64,000 nt of DNA, from NCBI GenBank assembly GCA_009760855.2, contig WPIO01000041.1:1244001-1308000 (forward strand), read 5' to 3'. Below, one piece after another: positions 19,275 to 28,950 of this stretch. Numbering within the stretch: position 1 is the first letter of the stretch; every line of letters starts with the position of its first letter. Source of the DNA: Cristatella mucedo. Taxonomy: Eukaryota; Bryozoa; Phylactolaemata; Cristatellidae. A model generated the notes under the pieces. The model saw nothing but the letters and a program-made list of their open reading frames with translations. It searched no databases and had not been told where the DNA came from. The position numbers and the translations under genes were made by a program.

Positions 19275-19600
19275 ACATAACATACTGCTCATCACCAGCA
19301 CCAGCAGCAGTACCAGCAGCATCAGCAGCATCAGCAGCAGCAGCAGCAGCAGCAGCAGCACTAGCACCAGCACTAGCACCAGCAGCAGCAGTAGCACAAG
19401 TACCAGCACCAGCACCAGCACTAGCAGCAGCACTAGCACCAGCACTAGCAGCACCAGCAGCAGTAGCAGTAGTAGCAGCAGCACCAGTACCAGCAGCAGC
19501 ACCAGCACTAGCACCAGCAGCAGCAGTGGTAGCAGCACCAGTACCAGCAGCAGCAGCACCGGTACCAGCAGCAGTAGCAGCAGTAGCTTCGAGAGTACTT
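19275..19600. repeat. CAG/CAC/TAG trinucleotide repeat
   Basis: About 325 bp of AGC, ACC, AGT and related triplets. It keeps a poly-Ser/Thr frame open on the plus strand (19213-19659) and a poly-Leu/Val frame on the minus strand (19197-19625). Both look like products of the microsatellite, with no flanking domain. Confidence 0.92.
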
Positions 19601-20109
19601 TTTGTGCGAAGTTATTCCAGAACACTGGTGCTGCTCGTTCGTACCTTTACTGTAAGTGAACCATACCCTGTGTAGAATGTGCTGTCGATGCCGGACATTG
19701 TGCTACGGCCTGCGATCGAAAATGACTCATCGATATATGTGGCTAATAGATAGGTGTAGCGTGGATATGGATCAAGCTAGAAATTCCCAACCGGCAGCCA
19801 GACTGATGCCAGCAACCATCGAGCAATCCATCCTCACGGTCAGCTGTCAAGACATTTCCCGAGCGAGTACCGATAGGGCAACTGTGTACAAGCTCAATAT
19901 GGTGTGGTCAGTCAGCATGCATGAGATGTGCACTTGGCTGCTGGGGGGGGGTCTCATCAGCCCCACGGCCTGGCCTGTGTCTCAAAAGCCGTGACCTGTG
20001 ACCGCCCTTTGCACTGTTCGATTTTCCAACCGTGGCCAGTAAAGATAGCCAAGCTCTTGCCGAACCGTGACCATGCTATATCGTGAATAATACACGAATT
20101 GGTAACTGT

Positions 20110-20815
20110 AGCATTTGTGACATGCCATCTTGACTTCTGTAACTCACTGCTTGCTGGCCTACCGGCATATGCAATCAGGTGCTTACAGCTCGTGCAAAAC
20201 TCTGCAACTAGGCATGTCTGTCGTGAGCGTCACAGTTGCCACATCACACCACTTCTCGCTGGCCTGCACTAGCTGCCAGTCAAGCAATGGATCGACTTCA
20301 AGGTTTTGTCGCTCACTTTTAGGTCACTTCATTCTTTGGCTCCAGCCTATCTCTCAGATCTACTCCCCCCACCAGGCCAAGCATCGTGCCAAGCATTGCT
20401 TTTCGGAATCCAACAGTTTACCAATACCTAGTACGATCCTCAAATCCTTTCCAGACCGTGCATTTAGCTCATATGCTCCCAAAGTCTAGAACTCACTCCC
20501 GACTTGCCTCACAACATCCCCTAACTTGACCACGTTTAAAAAGAACTTAAAAACTCACCCATTGAGAACAGCATTTAGTGGGTCCTGTGATTCGTCCTTC
20601 ATGTGCATATGCATGCTGACAATGTGCATGCTGCCACTAACCCCACTTGCATGCTGACCTTGTGCATGTCACCCCTAACCATGTTATTTATTTTGTTTGT
20701 TATCAAGAATTATTTTACTCACCATTCAATTACATTTCCCTTTGCAGCAAACGTAAAGCGCCTAGAAAGATACTGAGTTCTCTAAGGGCGCTTCATCAAG
20801 TGCATTATTATTATT
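20110..20815 (+). mobile_element. LINE-A 3' fragment
   Basis: It matches the C-terminal ORF from the CNSLLAGLPA region (20130 onward, frame broken by stops) through the 3'UTR and the tail at 20755-20815. It joins a minus-strand LINE-A fragment tail-first at about 20815. Confidence 0.85.
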
Positions 20816-21025
20816 AAGCCATCTAGTGAAAAGTCATTTTGGAAAAAGACGTCCGTTTTTCGTGAAGTGACTACGTGAGATATGCTGGCAGAGCCAGCGT
20901 TGAAGTTTAGGCATTCAATTCTCTGAGTAGCACTAAGTTTGCCCATAACCGGTACGTTGGATTTATCGTTAGCAACTTTAAGAACGTTTATTAACACCCA
21001 ACTGCAGATGTCAGCAATAAATTAC
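20816..21025 (-). mobile_element. LINE-A internal RT fragment, inverted
   Basis: The minus strand encodes diverged versions of the segment after the LINE-A RT core (DKSNVPVMGKLSATQ, NAGSASISHV, FFQNDFSLD). With the plus-strand fragment to its left it forms an inverted pair, either from twin priming or from two insertions. Confidence 0.7.
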
Positions 21026-21723
21026 GCGAGTCTCAGGATCCTTAAAGGCATTAATCGGGACAAACGATGTGATCACCGAGTCCGTGACACCAGTAGCCAA
21101 GGCTGAGGCGCCGATTTCTGCACGTAATCCACTTCAGGTGCTGTAGCCTACTGTCGGATTCCTTGCCTTCATTCCGAGCTTGTGTCGGATTCCTTGACTT
21201 TACAACTCGAAACTCACCGACGAGGCCACGAGTGAGACAATGCGCACAGCTAGCGGCCGCTCACGCATACAAAACGTATCGCAAGTCTATCGTCTAATAT
21301 ATCAGCCGCGGATGTAAAGGTGCATGCCTAGATACATAATGTACATCGTACATACATAGATACATACATCATACACCATGCCTGCATACATCGGCAGACG
21401 AGCAGTGACGGCTGCTACCACGGCTAGCGTGAGGCTAAACTATTTGCGTACAGCTAAAAGTCTCTGCCACACCATCAACCGAAGGGTGAGCCCGTGAACT
21501 CGTCGCGGAGCTGGAATTGAAGCTGTAACGAGGCTCCGAAGTGAAACGCCTCCCGCAGCCGCTCCCGCTGCAGACCAAAGGCCAGTCCCGCTCCTCTCCT
21601 CCCTCCGAAGAAGGAGAAGGCCTCGTAGGTTCGTCCGGCAGGAAGGCTCTGCTCGTCGGCATCTCCACTCGTTTTCAAGTTCCTTAAATCCTTCTAAATG
21701 GCAAAAGACTTAACGGTCGTTCC

Positions 21724-21770
21724 CTCTGGACTCAGCAGATTCGGCCCCGCCGAATCTGCTGAGTCCAGAG
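21724..21770. other. 22-bp perfect hairpin, 3-nt loop
   Basis: The left arm 21724-21745 (contains CTGGACTCAGCAGATTCGGC) is exactly complementary to 21749-21770 with only CCC between. A second hairpin of 11 bp with a TCG loop (GAAAAATGGCT / AGCCATTTTTC) follows at 21794-21818. No gene is recognised nearby. Confidence 0.92.
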
Positions 21771-22379
21771 CGAGCTTTCGAATCCCTCTCAAAGAAAAAT
21801 GGCTTCGAGCCATTTTTCGAGAAGCCTCGATGCGACGGCGCTGAAACCGCGGCTCTAGCCATTCGTTGCGAGCGTCGCCCGCTTCGTTACGAGAGCTGGA
21901 TTGGCTGGGTAGTTCTGGCCGGACTTGGAAGCAGCACGCCGCATAACACGTGACAGCGCACCGAAGGAGCGGCGCTTCCGCGGTAGACCCACGGCTCGAG
22001 CGGACGGCACGACCGATTCGCAGAAAGCGCTCGCTTTCCGGAAAGTGTACACCTACGGTATCTGTCAGCATTCCCGTTAGCAGCCATCAGCGGCAACCCT
22101 GAGGGCTCTTCGCGGCGGCATTCACGTGACCAGCTAAAGGTCAGGGATCGGGTATCCAATAAAGACAGACCGTAAGCCGCAGACTGCTTCCGGCTAGCGC
22201 CGGGACGGACGCAACGCCGGCGGCGGAGCGCAGCGTCGGCTGGCGCCGCACTTCCTCGTTCGAATCGCCGCCGCCGCCGCCGGCTCCTGGCGGATTCGAG
22301 TCCGGTGGGCCAACGCCAGGCGAGCTCGAGCCCTCCGCCAACCGCCGGGGTGAGTGGCTGCGCCCACAGGCCGCCGCGA

Positions 22380-22960
22380 GAGGCTCGCGCCGCCGCCGCG
22401 GCCGACGTCAGCGGACCGCGACGTCGCTTTCCGGCAGTTGCCCCGCCCTCCGTACCGACCTGCAGTCGAGGACGAGGCTGCCGCCGTGAGCGCTAATTGC
22501 GTGCGCCGCCGCTGTCTCGAGGGACGACATCACGACGGACCAGCGGCCACGAGTTCACGGGCCCGCTTCCCGCCCCGCCCGCTTCTGGTCGGGCGGCCGC
22601 CCGCCAGCCAGACTCCGCGGCTCTGCGGCGGCTGCGCCGTCGCTCGGTTCGTCGGAGGCGCCACGCTTCGGCTCGCGCCGCCGCCTAGGTCGCTGCCGGC
22701 GAGCGGCGCCGCCGCCAGGCGCCCTGCGCTCAGCACCGCGCGCTGAGGCCGGTCGCCGCTCCGTCGGCCTTCGATGTGAGCTAGGCGTCAACCGTCGGTA
22801 GGTCGCCCGATCGCCACCGCTCTCTCACAGCCGACTCGCTGTAGCTGGCGTCCCGACGCTGCGCGTCGGTCCGTCGAGCTTCCTTCGGAGGCTCAGCGCC
22901 GCCGGAAGTAGCCAGCGATTCCTGCCGGGCAGTCGTCGAGCAGCTCGTTGGGAAGAACGC
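22380..22960 (+). promoter_or_regulatory. CpG-rich 5' region of FucT-A
   Basis: Strongly GC/CpG-rich sequence directly upstream of FucT-A. A segment near 22430-22490 (GTTGCCCCGCCCTCCGTACC, GACCTGCAGTCGAGGACG) is closely matched on the minus strand at about 39915-39970 upstream of FucT-B. The duplicated unit therefore included promoter-side DNA. I see no TATA box, and the start site cannot be placed. Confidence 0.4.
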
Positions 22961-22963
22961 CGA

Positions 22964-24367
22964 ATGTCCAGGATTTCGCGTCAGCCCGCGACGACCTTGA
23001 CAGCTTCGGTCGACAGCTCTCTCGTGGCCGCTTCGGTCGACAGCTGCGACTCGCGGGCGGGCGGCGGCGGCGGCATGCTGCGGTCCGGCGGCCCGTGCCG
23101 GTCGATAATCGTATGTCGCTGCTGCAGCTACCGCCAGGTGACGATAGCAGCAGTGGCTGCGACCGCTGTGATGCTCACCTTCGGCCTCGCGCTGTCACTC
23201 GTCCACGCGCCGCATTCGTACGCATTCGGGCGTCGAAACCCAGGCTACACCATCGTTCGCTCAGGGCAGCGGCCGATTGCTAGCACTGCAGGGAACTTGC
23301 CGTCGCCGGCCGACTCGGTAGTGTCTCGGTCCTCGGAATCGACGACGTCTCGGCATCTCGTAAGCACGACGATGTCAGCCCCGGAGCTGCACTCCCCCAC
23401 TGGGTGCACAGTCGGGCAGTCCGTGCCCGGCAGGCCGGAATGCACCAGCTCTGCCCCGAGCTCGTCGCCGGCCGTCGTCACCGCAGCTCGGACAGCCGCT
23501 GCCTCGACGGCCTCGCCTCCTGTCGTTTACATCCGATTCTTCGATGCTCTCGCTGGACTCGGAAACAAGATGTTCCAGTACGCCAGCAGCCTCGGCCTGG
23601 CGCTGCGACACGGCTGCGACGCTCGCCTCGTCGTCGACCACCCTGGAGTCGCCTCGGTGCTGGCAAGCATGAAGCAGGCCTTCACTCTGTCCTCCCTGCC
23701 CGAGCAGACTAATACACCGTCATCGGTGGCAGAGCTCCACGAAAGTGGCTGGGGCCGCTACGACGCGAAAAAGTTCGATGACAACAAGACGTTCGCGTCG
23801 AGCGTCACCGTGCTGGGCTATCTGCAGTCGTGGAAGTACTTCCAGCCGGTTGCCGATCGCGTGCGGCAGGAGTTCGCCCTGACTCCGAGAATGGCCGCCA
23901 CCGTCGACTCTCTCTTTCGTCAAATGGGCGTGACGAGCGGCGAACTGCTCATCGGCGTCCACGTCAGGCGAGGCGACATGGTCGCACGTCCGGACCTGTA
24001 CACCGTGGCACCAGCAGAGTTCATACAAATGGCAGTGGACCACTATGTCGCCAAGTATGGGGCGTCGCATAGGCTGTCGTTTCTGGTAGCTACCAACGAC
24101 AGGCCCTGGGTGGTCAACGTCGTATCTACCTACCTGCCGAAGAACCTCACCGTTAGGCATGTGTCCTACGCACCGGAAGTGGACATGGCCCTCCTGAGCC
24201 GATGCAATCATAGCATCGTCACGGCCGGCACGTTCGGCTGGTGGTCAGCCTGGCTGGCCGGTGGTGACGTCGTTTACTACAGGGATTTCATGCGAAGTTC
24301 TTCCCACCTGTACGGTGGGTACGACCAGGCTGACTACTATCCACCCGATTGGCTCGGGCTGGCCTAG
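22964..24367 (+). CDS. GT11 alpha-1,2-fucosyltransferase-like, FucT-A
   Basis: A 467-residue single-exon ORF for a predicted Golgi type II membrane enzyme that moves fucose from GDP-fucose to a glycan, probably in alpha-1,2 linkage on galactose by family analogy. Seen: a membrane anchor near residues 57-78 (VTIAAVAATAVMLTFGLALS), a Ser/Thr/Pro-rich stem to about 190, GLGNKMFQYAS, the GDP-fucose-binding HVRRGD at 333-338, and the family's C-terminal motif GTFGWWSAWLAGG at 422-434. Glycosylation sequons include NKT, NLT and NHS. The inner Met at residue 38 (23075) is a better start: it gives a short cytosolic tail, and FucT-B has an equivalent Met before CCSYRQVTIAA. The protein is longer than vertebrate FUT1/2 (about 340-365 residues) because of the stem. 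The acceptor is unknown. Confidence 0.9.
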   Translation: MSRISRQPATTLTASVDSSLVAASVDSCDSRAGGGGGMLRSGGPCRSIIVCRCCSYRQVTIAAVAATAVMLTFGLALSLVHAPHSYAFGRRNPGYTIVRSGQRPIASTAGNLPSPADSVVSRSSESTTSRHLVSTTMSAPELHSPTGCTVGQSVPGRPECTSSAPSSSPAVVTAARTAAASTASPPVVYIRFFDALAGLGNKMFQYASSLGLALRHGCDARLVVDHPGVASVLASMKQAFTLSSLPEQTNTPSSVAELHESGWGRYDAKKFDDNKTFASSVTVLGYLQSWKYFQPVADRVRQEFALTPRMAATVDSLFRQMGVTSGELLIGVHVRRGDMVARPDLYTVAPAEFIQMAVDHYVAKYGASHRLSFLVATNDRPWVVNVVSTYLPKNLTVRHVSYAPEVDMALLSRCNHSIVTAGTFGWWSAWLAGGDVVYYRDFMRSSSHLYGGYDQADYYPPDWLGLA

Positions 24368-24924
24368 CTGGCTTTCGCCCTCCTTGCGGGGCACTTTCAA
24401 GCCTGACAGCTTGCTGGTGCTGCTGACTATTTCTCCTCAAACGAATCTCGTTGCCGGCTGCTGGCTTCGGTAAGCCTGGGTGCTTTTTAGCAACAAGCAA
24501 CCTGTGTGACTATTTTCGAGCACATCTGCTTTTCTTCCTATGTAGACTATGAGTCTTGACAAAGTTCTTGGCTTGGTCAGTGCCGAAAGTCATCCTCAGT
24601 GATAAGAGTGTTCGTGTGCAATTCCGATCAATGGTGCAGCTAGCCGTTTGCTACTTCGAACCCTCTCTGGGCGGCATCGGAGCTCACGTCGCCCTTAGGA
24701 GTAATCTGCTAATGCGTTTCGTCGTTGCGTGCATTCAAAGATGGCTGAGAGCATTCAAAGATGGCTGAGAGCCAGAGCATTTAGTTTCGGCAATTTTTCT
24801 TAAGGTTCCGATTTATCACCCCCCCCCCCCACTTAGGATGACGATCTTTGGGCCTCTGCCGGAGTTGTCCGCGGTGCATCTGCTGTCTGGCTCTGCCTCA
24901 ACTGCCTTGCGGCTCGTGAATCTC

Positions 24925-25078
24925 TACAGCTCAAGCCCTCGATTATGTACTGGCAGTGCAGAGCTTCGATGCCCGGCCCGAGCAGGTCGTGTATCTCCTA
25001 CTTGGCCCAACGGGCGTAGTTTTTCTTGCTGTACCAGACGAGCTGCCAAGCATGGGCGTGTATGGGCATTGGTAAATT
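24925..25078 (+). repeat. R3 repeat copy 2 (coding-like trace)
   Basis: In the plus direction it carries GATGCCCGGCCCGAGCAGGT, NGRSFSCC in one frame and then DELPSMGVYGHW in the next, matching the R3 peptide series at 18670-18940 and 35826-35912. It contains one unit of the CATGGGCGTGTATGGGCAT motif that became a minisatellite in the 35.7 kb copy. Confidence 0.5.
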
Positions 25079-25115
25079 AAATATAATTCATTTGTATAGC
25101 CCCCAAGAGAATAAT
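25079..25115 (-). repeat. SINE-A tail (one side of split copy)
   Basis: ATATAATTCATTTGTATAGC and CCCCAAGAGAA are the minus-strand SINE-A 3' tail. The element is cut here by a LINE-A fragment, and SINE-A sequence reappears at 25466. Confidence 0.55.
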
Positions 25116-25465
25116 AATAATAATAATAATTCACTTGATAAAGCGCCCTCAGAGAACTTGATCTCTCTCTAGGCGCTTTACATTTGCTGCAAAGTGAAAT
25201 GCAATTGAATGGTAAGTAAAATCATGCTTGAAAAACAAGCAAAATGAATAATATGGTTAGGGGTGACATGCACAGGGTCAGCATGCGAATGTGGTTAGTG
25301 GCAGCATGCACAGTGTCATCACGCATAAGCACATGAAGGACGAATCACAGGGACCCGCTAAATGCTGTCCTAAATAGGTGTGTTTTTAGGTTCCTTTTAA
25401 ATGTGGTCAGGTCGGGGGATGTTCTGACGCAGGTCGGGAGGGAGTTCCAGGCTTTGGGAGCATAG
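25116..25465 (-). mobile_element. LINE-A 3' fragment nested in SINE-A
   Basis: The minus strand reads from the C-terminal ORF end (GCTCCCAAAGCCTGGAACTC) through the 3'UTR to the tail with TTA repeats at 25116-25135. Both flanks are SINE-A sequence, so the LINE tail landed within or beside a SINE-A. Confidence 0.8.
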
Positions 25466-25555
25466 GTTCACATATGCCTCAGGGCTGAGGTCGTGGGCTC
25501 GAGCCCTGAGGCATATGTGAAGCGCCTGAATAGAGATTAAGTTCTCTTGTTTAGA
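25466..25555 (+). repeat. SINE-A fold-back fragment
   Basis: TTCACATATGCCTCAGGGCT (25467-25486) is exactly complementary to 25502-25521. The plus copy then continues into GCGCCTGAATAGAGATTAAG and TTCTCTTG. The two arms are the SINE-A segment between B box and tail in opposite orientations, a fold-back of 20 bp with a 15-nt loop. Confidence 0.7.
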
Positions 25556-25910
25556 TAAAGATACGGATAGAATTCGACGAATTGCGAAAAATCCAATCGG
25601 ATTAAGCAAAAGTCGACCGGAAAACGTCGGCGGCTCCGAGCTTGGATTTTGAGCGAATGCTGTAGGAAGCAGTCCTTACAATGTGCACCCCCCCCCCAAA
25701 TTTCTCGCCTTTTCACCGAGTGCGTTGCAATGGAAGTGGGCTCCGAAAGATCCGAAAGAGCCAGTACGTAAATCCGTCGGAATCCAACGCGAATCCGACG
25801 GAAATCGGTCGCCTTTGGATTGCTTATTAAAGACTAGTGCCGTTACCGTGCGCTCCTCAGTAGTTCGGGTAGCGAGATAATGCATTAATTCCCAATACGC
25901 CAACTGCGAG
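25556..25910 (-). repeat. REP-X copy 2
   Basis: Minus-strand order: GGCGTATTGGGAATTAATGC, CGCTACCCGAACTACTGAGG, CGCACGGT, repeated GGATT motifs, CCCACTTCC, CATTCGCTCAAAATCCAAGC and TCGGAGCCGCC. It is cut on its 3' side by the LINE/SINE cluster. A C10 run (25688-25697) lies inside and is absent from the other copies. Confidence 0.6.
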
Positions 25911-26400
25911 GACACCGATATAAGCTGCAGGCAGCGCTAATGACAACGCGGTCGTAGCTTATCTACCTCGAGTGAAGGTTTCTCTGTCTGAAGGTCGCCG
26001 TTTGGCGGCGTGGAACATTCAAGTTTAATGCTGCACGGAAGGTAGACGGTTTGGCTGGCTTATGCTTTTGGTTGAGTTTTAAATTTGCTGTTTCAAATTT
26101 AGGGCTCTTTAGATCAACAGCGAATCCCGCTAATGGTCAGAGGTTTATGACTTAGCCTCACCGTGGCTGGCAAGTTTAGGGTTTTATATCTTTGACGATA
26201 AAGTGATTAGTCATGTTTCTATTTTAGGGCTATGGCAGAGTAAGTTATTGCTTCGCCGATAAGCGTAGATTGCCTGCAAGTGGTCTGGATTTTATGTTGG
26301 GCGGACGAAAGAGGGGACGGATGTCGCAAGCTATTTAACATGGCGTAAAAATTCGATTTGGCATGTTGAGAGCAGCTGCGTACCGAAGGGGGGGCAGGGG
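25911..26400. other. No feature recognised
   Basis: Mixed sequence of ordinary composition. The ORF at 26219-26512 has no domain I can name. Nothing matches other parts of the window. Confidence 0.3.
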
Positions 26401-27165
26401 TGTTCTGTATGTGACCCGGCAGCTGGATCAGGGGGCGCCCAAATGGGCGACTGACACTAGGGTAGGGGGAGGGGGAGGACCGCTGTCTGAGTATCGTCGT
26501 CCTAGGGCGCACAATATCCTAGGAGAGCCACTGGCCGAAAGAGTCACGAGGAGCCGGCGTCTGAGGCGCTGTGTCCAGGGACGCGCGCCAAAGTTTTCGA
26601 GCAGTCGTGGGCACGGCCAGAAGGTTTCGCGGAGCGTCACCAAAACTGGGGACGGCAAGTCGGCCAGCCAGCCAACGACCAGCCGGGTTGGGCCTTCGCG
26701 ACGCAGGGAGCTGGGCAGGCACTCGAACGGCCGGAGTTTCGGGAGTCTCTCGCTAGAGGGCTCGAGAGGCGGCAGCTCTTTGGCGAACGCGGTCGCGTTC
26801 GTTCTCGCTGTTGATTGCTACCGTGTCAACCGAGAGGACGGGCAGTGCTGCGAACGCTTCCCCCGGGGTTTAGGGGACGAGTATCTCGGCAGAGCGGCCT
26901 TCGATGCACAGTGGGCTTTTACAGCACGCTATACGGCACGTGACTTCCGCCAGACTCATTTACAAGCTAAGGGCAGCTCTCACTCAGCTCCCTAGACTCG
27001 CCGACAAACCGACCGTGGTTATTCGAGAGACGCTGCCTACGGGTCCACGCCATGTAGACTGGCCGTGTCGTACGTCGCTCGCTAATCGCTATGCGTAGAT
27101 AAGTACATATCGTGAAGCCTCGTGCTCATGAAGCCTCGGCTAACGACCCGCAGCGCCCGAACTGC
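26400..27165 (+). repeat. Family Y copy, longest
   Basis: This is the most extended copy of the family also seen at 7590-8165 and 6755-7062. Anchors: AAGTCGGCCAG, GGCACTCGAACGG, AACGCTTCCCCCGGGGTTTA, GGGGACGAG, CAGAGCGGCC, ACTTCCGCCAGACTCATTTA, TCGTACGTCGCTCGCTAATC and AAGCCTCGGCTAACGACCCG. LINE-A copy A3 begins about 20 bp beyond its end. The 210-residue ORF across it (26363-26995) is not kept in the other copies, so I do not call a protein. Confidence 0.6.
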
Positions 27166-27184
27166 ATCTGCTACATCTACATAG

Positions 27185-28885
27185 TAATCTCGTCCTGAAG
27201 CTCATATCCCAATCAAAGAAGACAACAAGTCCTCTCGACCCTATTCCCACTGTCCTGCTCTTACGTTGCATTGATCTGCTGCTGCCATGCTGAACTAACA
27301 TCATTAATATGTCATTAGCCTCAGGTCATGTCCTAGCACCATTCAAAAAAGCTGTAGTCAGACCACTTCTCAAGAAAGCGACACTGGACCAAGAGAACTT
27401 AAGCAACTACCGCCCAGTCTCCCTTCTACCATTCCTATAAAAAAGACACTAGAGCAGGTCGTGGCGGACCAGCTGAACTCATACACTGAAACTTCAAACC
27501 TTGCTAGTAAGTTCCAGTCTGGCTTTAGAGCTAATCACTTCACAGAGTCAGCATTGCTTCGGGTGTAAAACGACGTACTTAGGAATGCGGACATGGGTAG
27601 AGTGTCTCTGCTGGTTTTGCTTGATCTTTCGGCAGCTTTGATACTATTAATCACAAAGTTCCTTTAGAGCGCCTCTTATCTCGCCTGGGCATCACTGGCA
27701 CTGCTCTGCAGTGGTTCAGGTCCTATCTCAGTGGGAGACTCCAGAGTATTGACGTGAATGGACAAAGATCATCTGAGGTACCTCTGAAATATGGAGTACC
27801 TCAAGGCTCAGTGCTAGGTCCGGTTCTTTTCACGGTTTATACTCTGCCTCTTGCTGATGTGATTGCCAAGCACAATCGAGGCTTTCACTTCTATGCGGAT
27901 GACACTCAGTTGTACCTTTGCTTTGATCCCTCCCAGCCTTCGAGCACCTCAAATTCTCTAAACTCACTTGCTGCATGTATTGATGACATCCGCACATGGA
28001 TGGCAGCAAATTTGTTTAAATTGAATGATGATCAAACTAACTTACTAGTTATGGGCAAACCCAGTCTAATTCACAAATTGGAAAGGCTGGCGCTCAAAAT
28101 TGGCTCTGCCAGCATATCTCCTGCTGAATCAGCTCGAAATCTAGGTGTCATATTCCAAAGCGACCTCTCGTTAGACGACCATATCAGCTCCATAGTCAAA
28201 TCCGCCTATTTTCAGCTTCATAATATTGCTAAAATTCGGGCTTGTTTAGATAAGGATACCACGTCTAAGTTGGTCCATGCATTCGTGACATCCCGTCTCG
28301 ACTTCTGCAACTCACTGCTTACTGGCCTACCAGCATGTGCGATCAGGCGATTGCAGCTGGTGCAAAACTCTGCAGCTAGGCTTGTCTGTCGTGAGCGTCG
28401 CAGTTGCCACGTTACTCCACTTCTCGCCGACCTGCACTGGCTACTAGTCAAGCAACGGATTGACTTCAAGGTTTTGTTGCTCACTTTTAGGTCCCTTCAT
28501 TCTTTGGCTCCAGCATATCTCTCCGATATACTCTCCCATCAGGCCAAGCATCGTACCACCCGCTTTTCGGAATCCAAAAGTCTACCAATATCGCGTACAA
28601 ACCTCAAATCCTTTGAAGACCGTGCATTTAGTTCGTATGCTCCCAAAGCCTGGAACTCCTCCCGACTTGCGTCAGTATATCCCCTGACTTGACCACATTT
28701 AAAAAGAACTTTCAAACACGCCTATTAAGGATAGCACATAGTGGGTCCCTGCGGTTCGTCCTTGATATGCTTATGCGTGCCGACACTGTGCATGCTGCCA
28801 CTAACCGTGATATTCATGTTGCTTATCAAGCGCGATATTGCTCACGATTCAATCGCGTTTCCCTTTGCAGCAAAAATAAAGCGGC
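27185..28885 (+). mobile_element. LINE-A copy A3, 5'-truncated
   Basis: It starts at the LKLISQSKKTTSPLD-equivalent region and runs to the 3'UTR near CCTTTGCAGCAAAAATAAAG, where the tail is lost. It carries a frameshift near 27440, a TAA near 27567 and a 1-bp loss in the motif A region (GCAGCTTTGATAC, about 27641). Confidence 0.9.
27754..28692 (+). pseudogene. LINE-A A3 reverse transcriptase fragment
   Basis: The 312-residue ORF covers GVPQGSVLGPVLFTVY, HFYADDTQLYL and the C-terminal region up to AFSSYAPKAWNSS, where a frameshift ends it. Motif A lies upstream in another frame. The family role would be target-primed reverse transcription of the LINE RNA, but this copy cannot make a full enzyme. 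Confidence 0.88.
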
Positions 28886-28887
28886 TG

Positions 28888-28950
28888 GTAAGAGATTGAT
28901 CATGAAAAGCAACCACCTTACCTAGAGTGCCATCAGGGCTCACCGACATA
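28888..28950 (-). repeat. SINE-B 5' fragment
   Basis: The minus strand reads GGTGAGCCCTGATGGCACTC, TAGGTAAGGTGGTTGCTTTT, CATGATCAATCTC, close to the SINE-B head at 43405-43500. It directly follows the broken end of LINE-A A3. Confidence 0.5.

Larger units (their letters stand above)
22380..24850 (+). repeat. FucT duplicon, arm A
   Basis: This arm is homologous to 37830-39990 in inverted orientation. The match covers the upstream region, the gene and the 3' flank. Downstream anchors are TATGTAGACTATGAGTCT, GTCAGTGCCGAAAGT, CAAAGATGGCTGAGAG and AGGATGACGATC. This arm has a small tandem duplication (GCATTCAAAGATGGCTGAGA twice, 24730-24770) and a C12 run (24819-24830) absent from the other arm. 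Confidence 0.85.

Noticed and set aside
19197-19659. Poly-Ser/Thr (plus) and poly-Leu (minus) ORFs of about 145 residues
   Set aside because: Both are made by a trinucleotide repeat on opposite strands, with no domain beside the repeat.
22354-22746. 130-residue ORF upstream of FucT-A
   Set aside because: It lies in the CpG-rich 5' region, and the aligned part of the FucT-B arm does not keep the frame.
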